The translations under genes were made by a program, and so were the position numbers. A stretch of DNA of 16,555 bases from Candidatus Bathyarchaeota archaeon (lineage in GTDB: Archaea; Thermoproteota; Bathyarchaeia; Bathyarchaeales; Bathyarchaeaceae), in the NCBI GenBank assembly GCA_014859755.1, contig JACUTO010000017.1:1-16555 (forward strand), in the 5' to 3' direction. This document shows positions 1-6,834 of the stretch, piece by piece. The notes under the pieces were generated by a model. The model had not been told where the DNA came from and did no database searches. It was given only the letters and a program-made list of their open reading frames with translations. The first letter of the stretch is position 1; the number at the start of each line of letters is the position of its first letter.

Positions 1-1923
1 CAGATAAGCGGCGTTGACCCCTTCTTTCTACACAAAATTGAAAACGTCGTCAACACGGAGAAGAAACTGCGCTCTACGAATCTAGACGACGAGGACGTCC
101 TAGAAACGATTAAAGAGGCAAAGCGTCTCGGATTTTCAGATAAGCAGATCGCAATTTGCTTCAAAACAGACGAAATGACCATACGAAAACTGAGAAAAGA
201 AGCCAACATAGTTCCCGTGGTTAAGCAGATAGACACCCTCGCCGCCGAATGGCCGGCTAAAACAAATTATCTTTACCTAACATACGGCGGAGACGAAGAC
301 GACATAGATTTTCACTCGGGTAAAAGCAAAGTCATGGTCCTTGGAGCAGGCGTTTTCAGGATAGGGTCAAGCGTTGAATTCGACTGGTGTGGAGTCAACA
401 CGGTTTGGGCCCTCAAAAAGAACGGCATTCAAGAAGCCATAATGGTCAACTATAACCCCGAAACGGTTTCAACGGATTATGACATGTCCGATAAGCTGTA
501 TTTTGAAGAGTTGACCTTGGAGAGAATTCTAGACATATACGACAAGGAAAATCCCCTCGGCGTCGTAACAAGCGTCGGAGGACAGATTCCAAACAACCTA
601 GCCCTAAAGCTAGCCAATTCTGGTGTAAAACTGCTCGGCACATCGGGTCAGAGCATAGACCGTGCAGAAGATCGATCAAAGTTTAGCGCCCTCCTAGATC
701 AACTTGGAATTCCGCAGCCAGAATGGAGTGGACTAACAACAACACGAGATCTCAAAGAGTTCGCTGAAAAAATCGGTTACCCGGTCCTCATTCGTCCAAG
801 CTACGTTTTGTCAGGATCTGCCATGAGAGTTGCCTACGCCGAAGACGAATTAGAGAACTACCTCAAATTGGCAACCAAAGTTTCACGGGAACATCCCGTC
901 GTAATCTCGAAGTTTATGGAAAAGGCTAAGGAAGTTGAGGTTGACGGCGTATCCGACGGCGAAGACATACTGATCGGAGCGATTATTGAACACATTGAAA
1001 ACGCTGGAGTTCACAGCGGTGACGCGACGATGGGCATTCCAACCCAAACACTATCTGACAGCGTACTGAAAACCGTTGAAGACTACACTTATAGAATCGT
1101 GAAAGCCCTTGAAATCAAGGGACCCTACAACATTCAATATCTCGTAAAAAACGGTTTAACCTACGTGATCGAATGCAATTTGCGTTCTTCAAGGTCCATG
1201 CCATACGTCAGTAAAACTCGGGGAGTCAATTTGATGGAACTTGCCACCTTGGCGATGTTGGATAAAAAGTTTAGAGATGTTGGAGTAACCGAACTACCGG
1301 CTATCCGGCATGTTGGGGTGAAGGTTCCTCAGTTCAGTTTCATGCGTTTAAGCGGAGCCGACCCTGTTCTCGGAGTTGAGATGCTGAGCACAGGAGAAGT
1401 AGCATGCTTAGGAGAAAACTTTGCGGACGCTCTCTCAAAGGCGTTGCAGTCAGCTTATTTCAAGATTCCACCGACCGGCGGTTCAGTTCTGATGACAGTT
1501 GGCGGCGGGGAGTTAAAGAAGAAGATTGTGCCCTTGGGAAAGGCGCTGAGGGAAATGGGCTTCAAAATTTATGCAACAGAGCATACAGCTGAAACCTTAC
1601 GCAACGCTGGAGTAAATGACATCTCTGTTCTTCATAAAGTCAGAGAAGTTGGTATGAACCCAAACATCGTTGACTATCTCCAAGAGGGAAAGATAGATCT
1701 GGTGATTAACATACCGATGCCGAATAATGCGGAAAAATATTCAGAAGTCCTGAAAGACGAGTACACCATCCGAAGATTAGCCATTGAATTCAACATCCCA
1801 GTTGTGACAAACCTTGAGCTGGCTTCAGCCCTCACGAAAATGTTGGAACAACGAGACAGCAACAAGCATACTGTTCGTTCCCTAAATGAATACATGGATA
1901 GCTTAGCGTGGAAGTTTTGGTGA
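1..1923 (+). CDS. carB: carbamoyl-phosphate synthase large subunit, C-terminal part (5' truncated by window edge)
   Basis: The reading frame is open from base 1, so the gene enters from the left; 640 codons remain of a roughly 1,070-residue family. CarB makes carbamoyl phosphate from ammonia (delivered by CarA from glutamine), bicarbonate and two ATP, for pyrimidine and arginine synthesis. Codons about 1-90 are the end of the oligomerization region (SGVDPFFLHKIENVV). The second ATP-grasp unit starts near codon 110 (VMVLGAGVFRIGSSVEFDW), with NPETVSTDYDMSD, HSGDATMGIP and the metal/ATP-binding IECNLRSSRS. The allosteric MGS-like domain follows from about codon 493 to 625. Wording such as RIGSSVEFDW, GGQIPNNLAL, HPVVISKF and GVKVPQFSF resembles the eukaryotic CAD enzyme more than E. 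coli CarB (RIGQGIEFDY, VNPRAART). This comparison is from memory. Identity is very secure; whether carA lies just upstream cannot be seen. Confidence 0.97.
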   Translation, partial: QISGVDPFFLHKIENVVNTEKKLRSTNLDDEDVLETIKEAKRLGFSDKQIAICFKTDEMTIRKLRKEANIVPVVKQIDTLAAEWPAKTNYLYLTYGGDEDDIDFHSGKSKVMVLGAGVFRIGSSVEFDWCGVNTVWALKKNGIQEAIMVNYNPETVSTDYDMSDKLYFEELTLERILDIYDKENPLGVVTSVGGQIPNNLALKLANSGVKLLGTSGQSIDRAEDRSKFSALLDQLGIPQPEWSGLTTTRDLKEFAEKIGYPVLIRPSYVLSGSAMRVAYAEDELENYLKLATKVSREHPVVISKFMEKAKEVEVDGVSDGEDILIGAIIEHIENAGVHSGDATMGIPTQTLSDSVLKTVEDYTYRIVKALEIKGPYNIQYLVKNGLTYVIECNLRSSRSMPYVSKTRGVNLMELATLAMLDKKFRDVGVTELPAIRHVGVKVPQFSFMRLSGADPVLGVEMLSTGEVACLGENFADALSKALQSAYFKIPPTGGSVLMTVGGGELKKKIVPLGKALREMGFKIYATEHTAETLRNAGVNDISVLHKVREVGMNPNIVDYLQEGKIDLVINIPMPNNAEKYSEVLKDEYTIRRLAIEFNIPVVTNLELASALTKMLEQRDSNKHTVRSLNEYMDSLAWKFW

Positions 1924-1929
1924 AAAACC

Positions 1930-1946
1930 TGCGCGGTCTTAGCGCA
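1930..1946. repeat. short inverted repeat after carB
   Basis: TGCGC and GCGCA arms of five bases enclose a seven-base loop, six bases after the carB stop. It could fold into a small GC-rich hairpin in the transcript. It lacks an immediate U-tract, so I do not call it a terminator; an AT-rich stretch follows at 1951-1975. Confidence 0.35.
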
Positions 1947-1950
1947 TCAC

Positions 1951-2005
1951 ATTAATATGACTGTATAAGGAAATAAGACAACAAACCAGAATTCTCTAGA
2001 TGGAG
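1951..2005 (+). promoter_or_regulatory. putative archaeal promoter and SD of the plus-strand ABC exporter
   Basis: An AT-rich TATA-like element (ATTAATAT, 1951-1958) would place transcription start near 1980. A GGAG Shine-Dalgarno sits at 2002-2005, eight bases before the ATG at 2014. The SD lies in the right arm of a small inverted repeat (TTCTC 1992-1996, GAGAA 2003-2007), which could mask it weakly. Inference from position and composition only. Confidence 0.35.
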
Positions 2006-2013
2006 AAAACTAT

Positions 2014-2955
2014 ATGAAACAAACACGATACGCCATTGAAGCAGCCGATTTGACGAGAACATTTGGAGATTTAGTGGCAGTTGATCACATAAACTTCAAG
2101 GTGAAAGAAGGCGAACTTTGGGGACTTCTCGGTCCCAACGGAGCTGGCAAAACCACCACCGTAAAAATGTTATGCGGCTTGCTCACCCCAACCGGTGGAA
2201 CGGCTACGGTTGGAAGTCGAGACATTCGGAAGGAAGTGGGTGAGATTAGGAAACTCATCGGCTTTTGCCCTCAAGAAGCCACTGTTTACGAAAGACTGAC
2301 TGGAAGAGAGAACGCGAAGCTGATTGGACAAATGCACAAGATGCCGAAAACGGAGCTGAAGAAGAAAACGGATGAACTGCTTGAAAAGGTAGGGCTGGCT
2401 GAACGGGCTGACGATCAAGTGATAACCTACAGCGGCGGGATGAAGCGCCGGCTAGACCTCATCATGGCGTTGGTCCACGATCCTCCAATACTGTTTTTAG
2501 ACGAACCTACGTTGGGGTTAGACCCAGCGGTGAGAAGAGCAGTTTGGGATTTTATCGTAGAGCTTAAGGAGAGAAAGAAAACCGTCGTAATGACAACCCA
2601 TTATATGGAAGAGGCAGACGAACTCTGCGACCGCGTTGCCATCATAGATTACGGCAAAATCATCGAAGAAGGCAGCCCTGAGAAGTTGAAGGAGAAAGTT
2701 GGCAGAGGCGACCGCATAGAGATGGAGTTTTCTGGTCATGGTGAGACAGCCGTTGAACAACTGAAGCGATTGAAGTTCGTCAAGACGGTAGCCGCAGTTG
2801 AGAACCGTTTGGTAGTAGTCGCCGAGGCTGGAGTCTTAAGGCTTGGTGAAATAATCAAGACGGCGAGTCGGGCGGGAACCGTTGGCAGAACAAGCCTCAG
2901 TGAAAACACCCTTGAAGATGTTTTCCTTCATCTCACCGGAAGGAGGTTAAGATGA
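2014..2955 (+). CDS. ABC transporter ATP-binding protein, DrrA-like (313 aa)
   Basis: This is the cytoplasmic ATPase of a two-gene ABC-2 exporter. All nucleotide-binding motifs are present: Walker A GPNGAGKT at residues 40-47, Q-loop Gln at about 87 (CPQEATVY), signature YSGGM at 139-143, Walker B ILFLDEP at 159-165 and H-loop His at 196 (TTHYMEE). After the roughly 215-residue ATPase core comes a C-terminal extension of about 95 residues ending in LEDVFLHLTGR, the pattern of DrrA-type (daunorubicin-resistance) ATPases. The gene overlaps the following permease by four bases (ATGA), so the two are translationally coupled. The exported substrate cannot be read from sequence; family members export drugs, lipids or polysaccharide-linked compounds. 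The start is ATG with GGAG eight bases upstream. Confidence 0.93.
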   Translation: MKQTRYAIEAADLTRTFGDLVAVDHINFKVKEGELWGLLGPNGAGKTTTVKMLCGLLTPTGGTATVGSRDIRKEVGEIRKLIGFCPQEATVYERLTGRENAKLIGQMHKMPKTELKKKTDELLEKVGLAERADDQVITYSGGMKRRLDLIMALVHDPPILFLDEPTLGLDPAVRRAVWDFIVELKERKKTVVMTTHYMEEADELCDRVAIIDYGKIIEEGSPEKLKEKVGRGDRIEMEFSGHGETAVEQLKRLKFVKTVAAVENRLVVVAEAGVLRLGEIIKTASRAGTVGRTSLSENTLEDVFLHLTGRRLR

Positions 2956-4043
2956 TGGTAACTGCGATTAGTCTTGCTGTTAAAAACCTGAAGACGATTT
3001 TCCGTGACAAGATTTACTTATTCTTTCTTTTGGGAATGCCCATCATGATGATGCTCTTAATAGGCTTGGCATTTAGCGAAGGAACCACAACCTACAGCGT
3101 GGGCTACGTGAACAACGACGACGGCCCTTTTCCACAGCAATTTATCACCATACTTGACAACGCTAGTATATTGAGAATGGTTAATTTCAGCGACGTTGAC
3201 TCGTTGGAGAACTCCTTTCGCCAAGGCAGTATTGTCGCTGGGTTAATCATAGACGAAGGTTACAGTCCAGCCACAGCCAACGAAACGGTGACTTTTTTCG
3301 TAGATGAAAGCAGCATTTCAGCTTCTATAGCCATCAAATCAACGGTTACGGCTATCTCCTCATATCTATCCAGTTCGCCTCCGCCAAGGGAATACTGGAA
3401 ACCACCAGATGACCCGATTTCTGTAGAGTTTAACACCCTGAATTTCATGATCGTCGGCACCCTCACCTACTCCGTTAGCATCATCATCTTCAGCACCACA
3501 GCTTCGATTGCAAAGGAAAGGGACAAAGGATTGTTTTCAAGGCTACGAACTACCCCCATGAGCACGATAGATTTCTTGGCTGGATCACTGATGAGCCAAA
3601 TAGTTATTTCCCTACTGCAAACCGTCTCTGTCTTTGCTGTATCGTATCTGATAGGATTTAGACCCATGGGAGCTACCGGTATGGACATGACTGTAAATAT
3701 GTTGGCAGCCTTTGTTGTGGCGATGATACTAGCAGTTGCGTGTGTGGGTGTAGGACTAGTCATAGCAGCCTTCGCCAAAAACGAGGATCAAGCAGTCGGC
3801 GTTTCATGGTTTGTTATCATACCCATGATGTTCTTGTCTGGAACGTGGTGGGAACCCCAAGGGGCAACCATGAAGATGGTTTCGTGGGTTTTTCCAACCA
3901 CCTACGCTAACAAAGCCATAAGGGCGATTCTAGCCCGGGGCGCTCCTTTACTAAGCATGTCCAACTATTTGGTGGGTCTAGCCATCTATGCCGTGATCGC
4001 TTTCATGGTTGGTGTGGTTTTTTTCAGAAAGAAAACCATGTAA
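2952..4043 (+). CDS. ABC-2 type transporter permease (363 aa)
   Basis: Membrane partner of the preceding ATPase (COG0842-like ABC-2 permease). One membrane helix lies at residues about 21-41 (LFFLLGMPIMMMLLIGLAF). An extracytoplasmic domain of roughly 120 residues follows, then about five helices from residue 160 to the C-terminus. The cytoplasmic coupling stretch AKERDKGLFSRLRTTPMS is the conserved region following the second helix in this family. An AGGAGG at 2941-2946 precedes two adjacent ATGs: the first (2952) overlaps the upstream stop codon with five-base SD spacing, and the second (2955) has a more usual eight-base spacing, so the protein may be one residue shorter. The gene ends eight bases from the 3' end of the opposing permease gene. 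The substrate is unknown. Confidence 0.92.
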   Translation: MMVTAISLAVKNLKTIFRDKIYLFFLLGMPIMMMLLIGLAFSEGTTTYSVGYVNNDDGPFPQQFITILDNASILRMVNFSDVDSLENSFRQGSIVAGLIIDEGYSPATANETVTFFVDESSISASIAIKSTVTAISSYLSSSPPPREYWKPPDDPISVEFNTLNFMIVGTLTYSVSIIIFSTTASIAKERDKGLFSRLRTTPMSTIDFLAGSLMSQIVISLLQTVSVFAVSYLIGFRPMGATGMDMTVNMLAAFVVAMILAVACVGVGLVIAAFAKNEDQAVGVSWFVIIPMMFLSGTWWEPQGATMKMVSWVFPTTYANKAIRAILARGAPLLSMSNYLVGLAIYAVIAFMVGVVFFRKKTM

Positions 4044-4051
4044 CAACAACG

Positions 4052-5305
4052 TCACTTGCTTTTTCTAAGCCTGAACCTTCTAAACTTCAGTCTCGCGGTC
4101 AGAATTTTCTCGGTGCCAAACAGTTTCGCCGCGATGTAGAGCACCACGACGGTGAAGATTGCAACATATACTATGCCTATAACAGCCATGAAGTAGTCTC
4201 CAGTGAAAGCCACTCTGGCCGCCAGCATCGGATGCGTGAACGGTATCGCAAGCAAAACAACCATCAAAGGAAACGGCAAGGCATAGACATCAGTGAACAT
4301 CATAAACATCATCGGAAAAACCAATAACATGGTCAAGTAACTCACTAAAGCTTGTGCACCCCTCACGTCCTCGGCGAAAACGGATATTGCAACAGCCAAT
4401 GCTAAGGCAGAAACCAGCGACACGAAAAGTGAGGTTCCGAGAATCAGGTACGTTGTTATTGTCGGTGCCAGTCCTATTGCCGCAAGATCCACAGCCGTTG
4501 CTCCAATTTGTGCACCAAATGTAGAGGCGCCCATAAAACTGAAGCCTACAACAAAAGCCACAGCGCCAACAAGTGCAACAATAACCGAACCCGTTAACTT
4601 CCCCACCAATATTGTAAACCGATCAATGGGCAAGGTTAGAAGGGTTTCAAGGGTTTTTTCCTCCTTTTCCATGGCAACAGATGTCGCTGCAAGCTGCATC
4701 GCCAACAAAAGCAGTATCATTACGCCCATTGGCATACCGATAAACTGTGACATCATTGCACCGAAAAGTGCGCTCGGTTCAATAGGAACAGCTTTTCCTT
4801 TAACGATTGATTCTTGGTGTGCAACAAAGGGGTCTGGAGCTAAGAATCTTTTGAAAATCTCCACCAGAGCGTTTACTACCGAGGAACTAGCAGACTCAGC
4901 CATGCCCCCACTCCTGAAGACGGCGTAAACCTCCAATTCAGCCTCCAAATGATTGGTAACGTTGTCGCTAAAGCCTCGAGGTATAACTATAAGCGCAGTA
5001 GCATTTGATTCTTGAACATACTCTAAGGCTTCATCAAAATTTGTAGTAGCAATCTCATCAACAGTGACGTTTTGAATCTTCAGAAAACCCTTAAGACTAT
5101 CCGTAACATTGCCTTTATCGAGGTCCATGACGACTACCGAAATGTTCTTGACGCTCTCCTCCACCGTTTTCATTGAAATTTGAATTGCGAATCCCATGAT
5201 TGGAAACATTAACGCTGGAACAAGTATCATTCCTAGAAGAATTTTTGGATCTCTCATTAATTCCTTAACTTCTTTCATGATAACGTTGCCCAAACCCTTA
5301 AACAA
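4052..5305 (-). CDS. ABC-2 type transporter permease, NatB-like
   Basis: Membrane subunit of the minus-strand exporter (COG1668/NatB-like). The protein has an N-terminal helix (LLGMILVPALMFPIMGFAI), an extracytoplasmic domain of about 130 residues with a DLDKGNVTDSLKGFL stretch, then five or so helices. The family motif before helix 3 is KEEKTLETLLTLPIDRFTIL. I start it at the TTG at 5305, giving MFKGLGNVIMKEVKELMRDP, because AGGTGG (5312-5317) lies six bases upstream and this N-terminus is typical. An ATG at 5350 would extend it 15 residues into the ATPase gene without a well-placed SD, and an ATG at 5278 would shorten it. With the TTG start it overlaps the ATPase gene by eight bases, implying coupled translation. 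Substrate unknown; NatAB-type pumps move sodium, but relatives move many compounds. Confidence 0.9.
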   Translation of the reverse strand: MFKGLGNVIMKEVKELMRDPKILLGMILVPALMFPIMGFAIQISMKTVEESVKNISVVVMDLDKGNVTDSLKGFLKIQNVTVDEIATTNFDEALEYVQESNATALIVIPRGFSDNVTNHLEAELEVYAVFRSGGMAESASSSVVNALVEIFKRFLAPDPFVAHQESIVKGKAVPIEPSALFGAMMSQFIGMPMGVMILLLLAMQLAATSVAMEKEEKTLETLLTLPIDRFTILVGKLTGSVIVALVGAVAFVVGFSFMGASTFGAQIGATAVDLAAIGLAPTITTYLILGTSLFVSLVSALALAVAISVFAEDVRGAQALVSYLTMLLVFPMMFMMFTDVYALPFPLMVVLLAIPFTHPMLAARVAFTGDYFMAVIGIVYVAIFTVVVLYIAAKLFGTEKILTARLKFRRFRLRKSK

Positions 5306-6029
5306 AACCAACCACCTTCGCAAAAACCTCTTCGATGTTAGGAGCATCATACTTGTCCTTGAGCTCCACTGGCGTTCCTTCAGCTACTATCTTGCCTTTA
5401 TTTATGAGCGCCACCCTGTCGCACAGATGCTCCACTTCAAGCATGTTGTGACTTGAAAGAAGCACGGTAACTCCTTGTTTTTCCACATATTGTTTTATGA
5501 TTCCTCTGACGTGAACGGAATGAAGAACATCCAGTCCGCTGGTTGGTTCGTCCAAAACTGAAAGCCCAGGCTTCGTCATAAGGGCTCTTGCAACGAGAAG
5601 ACGCCTCTTCATACCCTTGCTGTACGTCTTCACCTTGTCCTTAAGGCGCTCTTCTAACCCAGAAATCTTTGCTGCAACCTCAACGGTTTCCTTGACGGTT
5701 TCTTTATTCTTAGCGGTAAACTTGGCCATAAACTCCAAGTACTCATATCCTGACAGGTTTTTGTAGGCACCAGCCTCTTCGGGAAGATATGTAATGAGCC
5801 TACGAACCTCTGAAGCCTCGTCAATTACATCATGCCCAAAAACCTTTACGGTGCCCGAGGTTGGAAGCAACAAAGTTGAGGTAATCCTGAGCGCAGTTGT
5901 CTTACCAGCGCCGTTGGGACCAATAAGACCATAAATTTCACCTTTCCTTATCTGAAAACTCAAGCCGTCAAGGGCCCTAACTTCGCCGAAAACTTTCACG
6001 AGTTCGTTGACCTCAACTGCGGTGCTCAT
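5298..6029 (-). CDS. ABC transporter ATP-binding protein, NatA/CcmA-like (243 aa)
   Basis: ATPase of the minus-strand exporter. Walker A GPNGAGKT is at residues 37-44, Walker B LSVLDEP at 156-162, D-loop SGLD just after, and H-loop His at about 194 (LSSHNML). Two motifs are unusual: the Q-loop position reads LPEEAGAY, with Glu where Gln is common, and the signature reads YSKGM rather than LSGGQ. Both variants are known among NatA-like exporters, so the protein is probably active. I start it at the ATG at 6029 (MSTAVEVNELVKVFG), which has GGTG at 6035-6038. A GTG at 6047 would add six residues but has no SD. The gene lies 31 bases after the HTH-CBS regulator and overlaps the permease, so the three form one operon. 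Confidence 0.92.
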   Translation of the reverse strand: MSTAVEVNELVKVFGEVRALDGLSFQIRKGEIYGLIGPNGAGKTTALRITSTLLLPTSGTVKVFGHDVIDEASEVRRLITYLPEEAGAYKNLSGYEYLEFMAKFTAKNKETVKETVEVAAKISGLEERLKDKVKTYSKGMKRRLLVARALMTKPGLSVLDEPTSGLDVLHSVHVRGIIKQYVEKQGVTVLLSSHNMLEVEHLCDRVALINKGKIVAEGTPVELKDKYDAPNIEEVFAKVVGFV

Positions 6030-6060
6030 AGACACACCAACCAGCACCCTACTGACTGAA

Positions 6061-6618
6061 CTACAGAAGCATCTTTAATAAATCCGCCTTCGTCACGATG
6101 CCAACAACCTTCCCCTTCTTAGATATCAATACAGCTGGATAAACTTGCAGAAGACTTGAAATCAACGGTAACGGAGCGTCTTCTCCAACCTGTGGAAATG
6201 CTTCCTCCATAATATCTCCAACAGGTAGTTTGGATACCTGAGACAAATCTTTGCCAGCCGAGACTTGCCCCAACATAGTTTTTTCCGAAATGCTTCCAAC
6301 AGCATGTTTTCCATCAAAGACTGGAAGTTGAGAATAACCGTGATCCGTCATCAATCGCACGGCTTTAGACACCGGATCGCTCTTTTGAACAGCAACAACT
6401 TCGTCGTGAAGCACCTCTCCAACATGAACTTCTGTTTTTGTCTCCAAGCGCTCTAGCACGTCAAATATGGCCTTAACCTTAGTGTAAGAAGGATCAATTT
6501 TCCTCGATTCCAATTTTGCAATTAAGGACTGACTTACACCAGCCAACTTTGCCAGTTGCTTCTGAGTCAAGCCCAACATTCTTCTCTTCTTAGCAACTTC
6601 TTCAAGGGAAGGTAACAT
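6061..6618 (-). CDS. XRE-type HTH transcriptional regulator with two CBS domains (185 aa, COG3620-like)
   Basis: The N-terminal helix-turn-helix spans residues about 6-58 (KRRMLGLTQKQLAKLAGVSQ, then SLIAKLESRK). Two CBS repeats follow, at about 66-120 and 131-185, the first with DPVSKAVRLMTDHGYSQLPV and the second ending KVVGIVTKADLLKMLL. CBS pairs in such proteins bind adenosine-containing ligands and are expected to control DNA binding. The gene is first in a minus-strand operon with an ABC exporter and diverges from the homocysteine biosynthesis operon, so either or both may be its targets. A palindrome overlaps the edge of its own TATA-like box, suggesting autoregulation. The ATG has no clear SD, and the TATA-like box is only about 25-30 bases away, so the mRNA is probably leaderless. 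Ligand and target are inferred, not shown. Confidence 0.9.
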   Translation of the reverse strand: MLPSLEEVAKKRRMLGLTQKQLAKLAGVSQSLIAKLESRKIDPSYTKVKAIFDVLERLETKTEVHVGEVLHDEVVAVQKSDPVSKAVRLMTDHGYSQLPVFDGKHAVGSISEKTMLGQVSAGKDLSQVSKLPVGDIMEEAFPQVGEDAPLPLISSLLQVYPAVLISKKGKVVGIVTKADLLKMLL

Positions 6619-6641
6619 GCCATGAAGTTTTGCGTGTTAAT

Positions 6642-6660
6642 CTTATATTCCTTTTGGAAT
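6642..6660 (-). promoter_or_regulatory. TATA box and palindromic operator candidate of the HTH-CBS operon
   Basis: On the minus strand AATATAAG (6649 to 6642) is a good archaeal TATA-box candidate. It would put transcription start close to the ATG at 6618. Directly upstream, and overlapping it by three bases, is a perfect inverted repeat ATTCC-TTTT-GGAAT (6647-6660) lying over the expected BRE position. A repressor bound there would block TFB/TBP. Which protein binds it is inferred from the adjacent HTH gene. Confidence 0.45.
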
Positions 6661-6672
6661 AAAAATTTCAGA

Positions 6673-6725
6673 AAATTATTAAAGTTAGAATTCAGTTTGC
6701 TAGGCTCCAAACACGTCTAGGAGGT
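6673..6725 (+). promoter_or_regulatory. putative promoter and strong SD of the homocysteine operon
   Basis: A TATA-like AAATTATTAAA (6673-6683) would start transcription near 6705. A near-perfect Shine-Dalgarno AGGAGGT lies at 6719-6725. It overlaps an in-frame stop TAG (6718-6720) that closes the reading frame on the left. The SD is 110 bases upstream of the first ATG of the DUF39 gene, which shows that translation should begin much earlier than that ATG. Confidence 0.5.
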
Positions 6726-6834
6726 ATTAGAGCTCAAGAGAAAGGAAATCTCGAAAAAGAGGAACAAGCGAACGATAGCTGAAATCAACGAAAAAATAAA
6801 GACAGGCGACGTTCAGGTTTTAACAGCCGAAGAA
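6726..6834 (+). other. probable N-terminal coding extension of the DUF39 gene, without a canonical start codon
   Basis: The frame of the DUF39 gene is open back to 6721. Codons 6769-6834 read RTIAEINEKIKTGDVQVLTA followed by EE, which matches from memory the conserved N-terminus of this family (a TxxEIN-x-KI-x-x-G start leading into VxTAEEM). No ATG, GTG or TTG occurs in frame between 6721 and 6834. At the ideal distance from the SD (seven bases after AGGAGGT) the codon is CTC (6733); ATA (6775) and ATC (6748) are other non-canonical options. Adding about 25 residues moves the two conserved cysteines from 29 and 106 to 54 and 131, the numbering I recall for the Methanosarcina homolog. A start error in the assembly is also possible. 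Confidence 0.6.

Noticed and set aside
4044..4051. The eight-base gap between the two convergent permease genes, checked for a bidirectional terminator or mobile-element scar.
   Set aside because: Too short to hold either, and no terminal repeats are seen on its flanks.
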